Source: Comamonadaceae bacterium UBA4962
GTDB taxonomy: Bacteria > Pseudomonadota > Gammaproteobacteria > Burkholderiales > Burkholderiaceae_C
Direction: 5' to 3'
DNA: 64,000 nt
NCBI GenBank assembly: GCA_002397315.1
Contig: DHAE01000020.1
Span: 253,994-317,993 of the forward strand
A program made the translations under genes and the position numbers. The notes beneath the pieces are model-generated. The model did not search any database and had not been told where the DNA came from. It saw nothing but the letters and a program-made list of their open reading frames with translations. Shown piece by piece: positions 57,626-64,000 of the stretch. The stretch's first letter is position 1, and every line of letters begins with the position of its first letter.

Positions 57626-59098
57626 TCAGCGCTGCAGCACCCGGCCCGGCCGCTGCCCCGTCGGCTGCCGGCCGTCCCAGACCTGCCGGCCGTTGACCCA
57701 CACGCCCTCGATGCCGCGGCTCGCCTGCACGGGCCGGTCGAAGGTGGCCACGTCCTGCACGTGCGCCGCATCGAACACCACGAGGTCGGCCTTCCAGCCG
57801 GCGCGCAGCAGGCCGCGGTCGGCGAGACCGTAGTTCTCCGCCGCCAGGCCCGTCATCTTGTGGATGGCCGCCTCCAGCGTCAGCAGGCCCTGGTCGCGCA
57901 CCAGCCGCGAGAGCACCCGCGTGAAGGTGCCCCACTGGCGCGGATGCGGATGCGGATCGAAGGGCAGGCCGTCCGAGCCGACCATGGTGCGCGGGTGCGC
58001 CAGGATGCGCTCCACGTCGCGCTCGTCCATCAGGAAATAGATCGCGCCCGCGGGCGCGAGCCGCTGCAGCATGGCCTCGTCGTCCAGGCCCCATTCGCGC
58101 TGCAGGTCCGCATAGTCGCGGCCCTGGGCGGACGGCTCGCCGCTCGACCAGGCGATGAGCGTGCGGCGCGCCAGCCGCACGCGGTCCAGGCGCAGCATGG
58201 TGGAGGTGGCGGGATACGGGTGGCAATCGAGGCACACGGGCTGCAGCAGACCGGCCCGGTCGATGCGCGCGAGCGTCTCCACCGAGCGGCCGTGGTTGCG
58301 CTCGCCCGCCAGCTTGTGGTGCGAGAACACGACGCGGGCGCCCAGCGCGCGGCCGATGTCCAGCGCTTCCTCGATCGCTTCGTCGATGCGGTCGGATTCG
58401 TCGCGCAGGTGGGTGGCATAGACCATGCCCGCGCGGCCGCGCATGGCCCCGCCGATGTCGATGATCTCCTGCGTGGTGGCGTGCTGCGCGGGCGGGTAGA
58501 AGGTGCCGGTGGACATGCCGAAGGCACCCGCCTCCAGCGCTTTCTCCAGCAGCCGCGCCATGCGGGCGGATTCCTCCGGCGTCGCGGTGCGCTGCAGGTC
58601 GTCCATCGCGCTCACGCGCAGGCTTGCGTGGCCCACCAGGGGGATCACGTTGACCGCCGCGGGCGCATCGCGCAGCGCCTGCATCCACGCATGGAAATCG
58701 GGGTAGCGGAACAGGTCGGGCGGGCCCAGCAGGTCGAGCGGCTGCGGCAGTCGGCGGCCCGGCGGCACGGGCGCGAGGCTGATGCCGCAGTTGCCGGTGA
58801 CCACCGTGGTCACGCCCTGCGAGACCTTGGGCACCATCTCCGGATGGGCCAGCAGGTAGCCGTCGTCGTGGGTGTGCGAATCGATGAAGCCGGGCGCGAT
58901 CACCCGGCCGGCGATGTCGATGGCCGCATGGGCGCCGGTCACGTCGCTGCCCGGCGCCAGCACGGCGGCGATCGTCTCGCCGTCGACCAGCAGGTCGGCG
59001 GGCCGCGGCGCCGCGCCGCTGCCGTCGATCAGCAGGCCGCCGCGCAGCAGCAGGCGCGTGGGGGCGGCAGGCGCGGAAGAGGATGCGGGCCCGGCCAT
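57626..59098 (-). CDS. N-acyl-D-amino-acid deacylase (D-aminoacylase)
   Basis: 490 residues, amidohydrolase superfamily, two-domain. Metal site: DSHTHDDG near residue 72, TGNCGISL with the bridging Cys, ATHLRDESD, VFSHHKLAG and the Asp in GSDGLPFDPHPHP. The C-terminal small beta domain ends GVWVNGRQVWDG. It frees D-amino acids from N-acyl forms. Last gene of the operon begun at 61089; its ATG overlaps the stop of the Bug gene by one base. Stand-in reactions on dihydropyrimidines or N-carbamoyl substrates are possible. Confidence 0.88.
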   Translation of the reverse strand: MAGPASSSAPAAPTRLLLRGGLLIDGSGAAPRPADLLVDGETIAAVLAPGSDVTGAHAAIDIAGRVIAPGFIDSHTHDDGYLLAHPEMVPKVSQGVTTVVTGNCGISLAPVPPGRRLPQPLDLLGPPDLFRYPDFHAWMQALRDAPAAVNVIPLVGHASLRVSAMDDLQRTATPEESARMARLLEKALEAGAFGMSTGTFYPPAQHATTQEIIDIGGAMRGRAGMVYATHLRDESDRIDEAIEEALDIGRALGARVVFSHHKLAGERNHGRSVETLARIDRAGLLQPVCLDCHPYPATSTMLRLDRVRLARRTLIAWSSGEPSAQGRDYADLQREWGLDDEAMLQRLAPAGAIYFLMDERDVERILAHPRTMVGSDGLPFDPHPHPRQWGTFTRVLSRLVRDQGLLTLEAAIHKMTGLAAENYGLADRGLLRAGWKADLVVFDAAHVQDVATFDRPVQASRGIEGVWVNGRQVWDGRQPTGQRPGRVLQR

Positions 59099-60084
59099 CA
59101 GTCCAGCTTCTCGATCTTGTTGCGCTCGATCAGCTCGCCCCAGCGCTTCGTCTCGCGGTCGATGGTGCGCTGGAAGTCGGCGGGCGTGCCGCCGGCCGGC
59201 ACCGCCCCGAGCCGGGCCAGGCCTTCGCGCACGGCCGGCGTGGCCAGCGCGGCGTTGATCGCGGCGTTCAGCTTGCCGATGATCTCGGGCGGCGTGCCGT
59301 GCGGCGCGACCACGCCGCCCCAGGCCACGGTCTCGTAGCCCTTCACGCCGGATTCGTCCAGCGTGGGCACGTCGGGCAGCAGGGCGATGCGCCTGGCGCT
59401 GCTCACGGCCAGGGCGCGCACCTTGCCCGCGGCCACGAGCGGGCCCACTTCGGAGGAGTTGGCGAACAGGTAGTCGATGCGCCCGCCCATCAGGTCCTGC
59501 AGCGCGGCCGGGCCGCCGTTGTAGGGCACGAAAAGCACGTCGATGGCCGCCATGCTGCGGAACAGTTCGCCGCCCATGTGCCCTGTGGTGCCCACGCCGG
59601 GTGCGCCGAAGGACAGCTTGCCCGGTGCCTTGCGCGCCGCGGCGATCAGGCCGGCCACGTCCTGGATCGGGGAATCCTTCGGCACGATCAGCACGTTGTA
59701 GAGGTCGAAGGTATGGGCCACCGGCACCAGGTCGCGGTCCACGTCGTAGGGCAGCTTCTTGAACAGCGTGCGGTTCACGGCCAGCGTGTTCACGTTGCCG
59801 TAGCCGATGGTGTAGCCGTCCGCCGGCCGGCTCTTGATCTGCAGGATGCCGATGTTGCCGGCGGCGCCGGGCCGGTTCTCGATCACCACCGGCACGCCGA
59901 GCGATTTCGCCAGCTCGTTGGTCACAAGCCGCGACAGCACGTCGGGCGAGCCGCCGGCGGCCGAGGGCACGACGAAGGTGATGGGCTTCTCGGGCCACGC
60001 GGCCTGCGCGGGCAGGGAGATGGCCGACAGGCAGGCGGCCGAGGCCAGGAGCGCGAGGGAGCGGGACAGCATGCGGTGGATCAT
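59098..60084 (-). CDS. Bug family tripartite tricarboxylate transporter substrate-binding protein
   Basis: 328 residues with signal peptide (LALLASAACLSAISLPAQA) and TctC/Bug fold: WPEKPITFVVPSAAGGSPDVLSRL in pieces, VVIENRPGAAGNIG, GYGNVNTLAVN, GAPGVGTTGHMGGELF, YNGGPAALQDLMGGRIDYLFAN. Periplasmic binding protein; no TctAB membrane subunits are nearby, as usual for the many orphan Bug proteins of this group. It sits between two D-amino-acid hydrolases, so an N-substituted D-amino acid is its probable ligand. Confidence 0.93.
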   Translation of the reverse strand: MIHRMLSRSLALLASAACLSAISLPAQAAWPEKPITFVVPSAAGGSPDVLSRLVTNELAKSLGVPVVIENRPGAAGNIGILQIKSRPADGYTIGYGNVNTLAVNRTLFKKLPYDVDRDLVPVAHTFDLYNVLIVPKDSPIQDVAGLIAAARKAPGKLSFGAPGVGTTGHMGGELFRSMAAIDVLFVPYNGGPAALQDLMGGRIDYLFANSSEVGPLVAAGKVRALAVSSARRIALLPDVPTLDESGVKGYETVAWGGVVAPHGTPPEIIGKLNAAINAALATPAVREGLARLGAVPAGGTPADFQRTIDRETKRWGELIERNKIEKLD

Positions 60085-60138
60085 GGTGGGCTTTCTCAGG
60101 GGGGGCGGGGAGGGGGCGGCTCAAGCGGCTTCGCAGGC

Positions 60139-61089
60139 TCAGGGGAGCGGGTCGCCCGCGCCGGTGCGCTCGACGATCAGCCGGTAGTGCTCGGGGCGGC
60201 GGTGCCTGGCGAAGTTGAAGACGTGCTCGCGGAAGTGCTCGCCGAGCGACAGGTCGGCGCGCACGCAGATCACCTCGTCCTCTTCGCTCGTGGTGCGCGC
60301 GACGATCTCGCCGCTGGGCGCCACGATCACCGAGCTGCCGATCATGTGGTGCCCGTCCTCGGCGCCGCACTTGGCCGCGGCCGCCACCCAGATGCCGTTC
60401 TGGTAGGCGTTGGCCTGCAGCGAGATCAGGTGCGTGGTGGTGCGCAGGTGGGCCGGCTCGTCCCAGTGGATGTTGACCGAGGGCGTGTTGTAGCCCAGCA
60501 CCACCACCTCGGCGCCCTGCAGCGCCATCACGCGGTAGGTCTCGGGCCAGCGGCGGTCGTTGCACAGGCACATGCCCATGCGCACGCCGTCGGTGTCGAA
60601 GGCGCGGAAGCCCAGGTCGCCGACCTCGAAGAATTTCTTCTCCAGGTGCTGGAAAGGCGCCTCGGGCTTGTGGTCCGCATGGCCGGGCAGGTGGATCTTG
60701 CGGTAGCGGCCGCGGATGGCGCCGTCCCGCCCGACGATCACGGCCGAATTGAAGCCGCGGCCCTCATGGGTCAGCTCCGCATATCCGAGGTAGAAGCCCA
60801 CGCCGAGTTCGCGCGCCGCATCGAACAGCGGCTGCGTCTCCGGTCCCGGCAGGCTGCGCTCGAAAAAGCGCTCGTGCGCCTCCGCCTCCGGCATCCAGTA
60901 GCGCGGGAAGAACGTGGTCAGCGCCAGCTCAGGGAACACCACGAACCGCGCGCCGCGGCCGTGCGCCTCGCGCAGCATCGCGACCAGCCGCGCCACCACG
61001 GAGGGCCGGCCGTCGGCCAGGTGGACGGGGCCCATCTGGGCGACGGCCAGATCGAGGAACCGGCGGGCAGGGGCGGGGCGCGATGTCAT
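60139..61089 (-). CDS. N-carbamoyl-D-amino-acid hydrolase (nitrilase superfamily)
   Basis: 316 residues, the size of known D-carbamoylases. Catalytic triad: E54 in VFPELALTTFFPRYW, K131 in YRKIHLPGH, C176 in MCLCNDRRWPETYRVMAL. The CNDRRWPE context is specific to N-carbamoyl-D-amino-acid amidohydrolases. It yields D-amino acid, CO2 and ammonia. First gene of the operon with the Bug protein (54 bases) and the deacylase. It would also link to hydantoin metabolism, with the racemase at 9127 as a possible partner. Confidence 0.9.
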   Translation of the reverse strand: MTSRPAPARRFLDLAVAQMGPVHLADGRPSVVARLVAMLREAHGRGARFVVFPELALTTFFPRYWMPEAEAHERFFERSLPGPETQPLFDAARELGVGFYLGYAELTHEGRGFNSAVIVGRDGAIRGRYRKIHLPGHADHKPEAPFQHLEKKFFEVGDLGFRAFDTDGVRMGMCLCNDRRWPETYRVMALQGAEVVVLGYNTPSVNIHWDEPAHLRTTTHLISLQANAYQNGIWVAAAAKCGAEDGHHMIGSSVIVAPSGEIVARTTSEEDEVICVRADLSLGEHFREHVFNFARHRRPEHYRLIVERTGAGDPLP

Positions 61090-61309
61090 GGAAACCTTCT
61101 TCTCTTCGATGCAGCGGGGTGCGATGCGATCGATTATTCGAAGCGGTGTCCGGCGCGTCGAATGACGCTTTGTCGCGCAGGTTTAACCCCGTGTTAAGCC
61201 TTCGCCTGCTTGCGGTGCACGCGGGCGGTCCATGCACCGGCAGGGGGCGGGAACGCGGGCTGGACGCCAGCGTGGTGCGGCCCGGCTGCTTGCCGGGCGT
61301 GGCGGAACG

Positions 61310-62233
61310 TCAGCCGGGCGCGCCGCCTTCCGCGAACGGCAGCGCCAGCCCGCACTGCAGCAGCACGCTGTGCAGCGCGTGCAGCAGCGCATGGGCGGCC
61401 GGCGAGAGCGGCGCGCTCTGCAGATGCACCAGGTCGGCCACGATGGGCTGCGCGCCCCGCACCGGGATCACCTTGAAGCGCGATTCCAGCCAGCCCTGCA
61501 GCGAATACTCGTCCACCAGCGCGGCGCCCGCGCCCGCATGCACCAGGGCACAGGCGTAGTGAGGCGAGGTGACCTCGACGTGGAAGCGCGGCGCGGTATC
61601 GCAGTCCGCGAACATCTGGTCGATGCGCAGCCCCAGCGGCGATCCGTGCGGATAGCCGATGAGTTCGTGGGGCAGCAGCTCTTCGGTGCCGACCTCCGCG
61701 TACGCGGCCAGCGGGTGGCTGCGCGGGCAGATGCACAGCAGCCGGGCCGCGGCGAGCGGGCGGGTGACGAGGTTCGGGTGATCGACCGGAAACGTGGAAA
61801 TGCCCAGGTCGGCCCGCTGCTGCAGGATGCGTTCCTTCAGCGCGTCGTGGTTCAGGCAGTGGAAGTGCACCTGCAGATCCGGCAGCGTCGTGCGCAGCTG
61901 GGCGATCGCCAGCGGCACGACCATCTGCCCGAGGCTGGGGCTCGACAGGATGCTCACGAAGCCCCGGGCCCGCGCCGCCAGCTCGCGCGTCAGGCCGCCG
62001 ATGCGCTGCACGCCGCCGTGCACCTGCTCGACCTCCACGTACAGCCGCCGGGCCTCCGCCGTGGGATGCAGGCGCCCCTTGACGCGCTCGAACAGCGCGA
62101 AGCCCAGCCGGCTCTCGGTGTGCGACAGCAGCCGGCTGATCGCGGGAACGGACACGTGGAGCAGGCGCGCCGCCCCGCTGACGGACCCGGTCACCATCAC
62201 GGCCCGGAAGGCTTCGATCTGTCGCAGATTCAT
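61310..62233 (-). CDS. LysR family transcriptional regulator
   Basis: 307 residues: N-terminal HTH (NLRQIEAFRAVMVTGSVSGAARLLHVSVPAISRLLSHTESRLGF in pieces) and a LysR substrate domain (about 90-295). It is head to head with the Rieske oxygenase gene (126 bases) and 220 bases upstream of the D-amino-acid operon on the same strand; either or both could be targets. Confidence 0.95.
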   Translation of the reverse strand: MNLRQIEAFRAVMVTGSVSGAARLLHVSVPAISRLLSHTESRLGFALFERVKGRLHPTAEARRLYVEVEQVHGGVQRIGGLTRELAARARGFVSILSSPSLGQMVVPLAIAQLRTTLPDLQVHFHCLNHDALKERILQQRADLGISTFPVDHPNLVTRPLAAARLLCICPRSHPLAAYAEVGTEELLPHELIGYPHGSPLGLRIDQMFADCDTAPRFHVEVTSPHYACALVHAGAGAALVDEYSLQGWLESRFKVIPVRGAQPIVADLVHLQSAPLSPAAHALLHALHSVLLQCGLALPFAEGGAPG

Positions 62234-62359
62234 GGGCCCCGATTCTGCGGCGTGCGGACCGGGACGGCACGGCGTCGCCTGGCATCCCCCGTGCTTGCCC
62301 TATGCTTGCCGCGCGTGCGGCCTTGCGGCCCGGCACGCGGACCACTGCCATTTCCCACG

Positions 62360-63367
62360 ATGATCGAACACCACCATTGGCACCCCGTCGCCTCGGCCTG
62401 CGACCTGGGGGCCGCGCCGCTCGCGGCGCACCTGCTCGGGCAGCCGCTCGTCCTCTGGCGCGACGATGCCGGCCGCGCCCATGCCTTCGTCGACCGCTGC
62501 CCGCACCGCGGCGCGCGCCTGTCGCTCGGCCGCGTGGAAGGCGGCCGGCTCGAATGCCCCTACCATGGCTGGCAGTTCGAGGGCGGGGGGCGCTGCGTGC
62601 ACGTGCCGGCGCTGCCGCAGTTCCAGCCGCCGGCCGGGCACCGCGCGGGCGCCTTCGACGTGCAGGAGGCGCATGGGCTGCTCTGGGTGCGGCTGGCCTC
62701 CGGGCCGGAAGCCGAGGGCGCGGGCACTGCTGCCGCGCTTGCGCTGCCCGGGTTCGCGGCCGAGGACGACGCGCGCCTGCGCAAGCTCAACTGCGGCCCC
62801 TACGACGTGGCGGCCAGTGCGCCGCGCATCGTCGAGAACTTTCTCGACATGTCCCACTTCGGCTTCGTGCACGAAGGCTGGCTGGGCGCGCGCAGCGCGG
62901 CGGCCATCGACGACTACCGCGTGGAGCCCACGCCCACGGGGCTGCTCGCCACCGGCTGCAAGGCCTGGCAGCCGCAGTCCAATCTGCATTCCACGGCGGC
63001 CGCGCAGGTCGAGTACACCTACGAAGTGACCGGGCCCTACACGGCGGTGCTCACCAAACTGCCCGAGGCCGGCACCACGGCGGTGGAGGGCTGGCGCGAA
63101 TCCATCGCGCTCTACATCTGCCCCGTCACGCCGGAATCGAGCCGCGTGTGGTTCCGCCTGGCGGTGGCGGATTTCGAGGCCCCCGACGACAAGCTGCGCG
63201 ATTTCCAGCACACCATCTTCGCGCAGGACCAGCCGGTGCTGGAATCGCAGGAGCCCAAGTGCCTGCCGCTGGATCTGCGGGCCGAACTGCATACCGCCGC
63301 GGACAAGGCATCGTCCGCCTACCGCCGCCACCTGAGGGCGCTCGGCATCACCTTCGGTACCTGCTGA
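62360..63367 (+). CDS. Rieske non-heme iron oxygenase, alpha-subunit type
   Basis: 335 residues. Rieske 2Fe-2S site C47-x-H49 and C66-x2-H69 (DRCPHRGARL, LECPYHGWQF). Catalytic iron motif in ENFLDMSHFGFVHEG: D163, H166, H171, preceded by the bridging region E159-N160. Similar in size to vanillate O-demethylase and other single-component-oxygenase groups. A reductase partner is not encoded in the window. Divergent from the LysR gene. Substrate unknown; demethylation of an N- or O-methyl compound is plausible. Confidence 0.92.
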   Translation: MIEHHHWHPVASACDLGAAPLAAHLLGQPLVLWRDDAGRAHAFVDRCPHRGARLSLGRVEGGRLECPYHGWQFEGGGRCVHVPALPQFQPPAGHRAGAFDVQEAHGLLWVRLASGPEAEGAGTAAALALPGFAAEDDARLRKLNCGPYDVAASAPRIVENFLDMSHFGFVHEGWLGARSAAAIDDYRVEPTPTGLLATGCKAWQPQSNLHSTAAAQVEYTYEVTGPYTAVLTKLPEAGTTAVEGWRESIALYICPVTPESSRVWFRLAVADFEAPDDKLRDFQHTIFAQDQPVLESQEPKCLPLDLRAELHTAADKASSAYRRHLRALGITFGTC

Positions 63368-63579
63368 AGTATCGCGCGCGCCGATCCCGCGCAGGCCGGC
63401 GCCACAAAAGCGCACGGCGGCGACATGTTTTTAGGGCCGGCCCGGCCGGGCCGTGGGCACAATGGAACCTGCGCCGGCGCGGCCTCTCCATCCAGGACGC
63501 CACGCCCCGATCGCGGCCCGTCCGGCCTGCCCCGGCCCCCCGCCCCAGGCAGTCGCCCGCCGCATTCGCCCCGCATGCC

Positions 63580-64000
63580 ATGACAGACCATCCCCTCGAC
63601 GCCCCCTCGCTCGCGCTGATCGACGCCTGTTCGGACGCCTCGCTCGCGCTGCTCGAAAGCAACCTCACGCCCCACGGCATCCTGGCCGCCAGCCACACCG
63701 CGGCGGCCGTGGCGCGGCGCTACACGCGGATCTTCGGGCGCGACGCCGCGATCTGCGTGATGGCGATGTGCGGCAGCGGCGTGCCGGCCCTGGAAGACGG
63801 CGCCGTCGCCAGCCTGGACGCGCTCGCCGCGCAGCAGGCGCCCAACGGGCAGATCCCCAAGTACGTCGACCCCGAGGGCCGGGACGCCGACTTCTGGTAC
63901 CTCGGCTGCATCGACGCCACGCTCTGGTGGCTGATCGCGGTGGACCACGTGCACCGCCACGGGCAGGTGCAGCCGGGCCGGTGGAGCGACTCCGTGGAGC
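63580..64000 (+). CDS. Glycoside hydrolase (glycogen debranching / GH100-like), N-terminal part
   Basis: 140 residues before the window ends. YTRIFGRDAAICVMAMCGSGVPALEDGAVASLDALAAQQAPNGQIPKYV (in pieces) and FWYLGCIDATLWWLIAVDHV resemble the (alpha/alpha)6 barrel of amylo-alpha-1,6-glucosidases and neutral invertases; the Asp in FGRDA and in CIDATLWW are typical active-site positions. The 212 bp before it show no gene; a 14-base palindrome lies at 63439-63452. Start ATG 63580. Confidence 0.7.
   Translation, partial: MTDHPLDAPSLALIDACSDASLALLESNLTPHGILAASHTAAAVARRYTRIFGRDAAICVMAMCGSGVPALEDGAVASLDALAAQQAPNGQIPKYVDPEGRDADFWYLGCIDATLWWLIAVDHVHRHGQVQPGRWSDSVE

Noticed and set aside
63439..63452. 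Palindrome GGCCCGGCCGGGCC before the last gene
   Set aside because: Self-complementary GC runs of this kind arise easily at this base composition and no U tract follows, so neither terminator nor operator is supported.
1..64000. CRISPR arrays, insertion sequences, prophage, tRNA or rRNA genes
   Set aside because: No regularly spaced repeats, transposase or integrase frames with terminal repeats, or structural RNA sequences were recognised.

Overview
The window is very GC-rich, densely packed DNA. Its Bug/TctC binding protein, Burkholderiales-type porin, class of bifunctional OHCU decarboxylase/allantoate amidohydrolase and PuuD-type urate hydroxylase together point to a betaproteobacterium of the Comamonadaceae, most likely Acidovorax/Paracidovorax. 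That assignment is an inference from gene content; no rRNA or tRNA gene lies in the window.

Most of the window is a purine catabolism and uptake region. Right to left on the minus strand, from 20 kb down to position 1, lie: a GntR regulator, allantoinase puuE, a fused uraD-allC gene, an M20 hydrolase, dctA, a chemoreceptor, an NCS1 permease, a hydantoin/allantoin-type racemase, a second GntR regulator, an NCS2 purine permease, malic enzyme maeB, an SsuABC/NMT1-type ABC importer, an SDR dehydrogenase and the start of hyi. Glycerate kinase ttuD diverges from the first GntR gene. Further on come uraH (26.3 kb), xdhC (27.4 kb), puuD (28.5 kb), xdhAB (42.9-46.9 kb, minus) and a BMP-family nucleoside/purine ABC importer (48.5-53.4 kb). 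Read together: purines enter, XdhABC makes urate, PuuD and UraH and the UraD domain make allantoin, PuuE and the AllC domain open it, and glyoxylate is assimilated through Gcl (outside the window), Hyi and TtuD. Four copies of one 7-7-7 bp inverted-repeat operator precede the NCS2 permease, the NCS1 permease, dctA and the gntR/ttuD divergent pair. uraH and puuD share a different promoter block.

Interleaved are non-purine genes. From 21.5 to 26.1 kb there is a decayed GH1/UDP-galactopyranose mutase chimera, a DUF892 ferritin-like protein, a PHB-depolymerase-family esterase and gamma-glutamyltransferase. From 29.8 to 41 kb there is an EAL-CBS-GGDEF protein, a NarL-type two-component pair, a predicted exported RidA lipoprotein with a Tat-exported class V aminotransferase, a porin, a Crp-type regulator and a diguanylate cyclase. 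Two small lower-GC islets that look like toxin/immunity modules flank xdhAB on both sides: a caspase/CHAT-like protein with a membrane partner and a truncated duplicate of that partner, and a PGRP-type amidase with a secreted partner. The right end (53.5-64 kb) holds an OmpR-type two-component system near an EptA-type phosphoethanolamine transferase, a D-amino-acid operon (N-carbamoyl-D-amino-acid hydrolase, Bug binding protein, N-acyl-D-amino-acid deacylase), a LysR regulator divergent from a Rieske oxygenase, and the start of a glycosidase. No CRISPR array, insertion sequence, prophage, tRNA or rRNA was seen.
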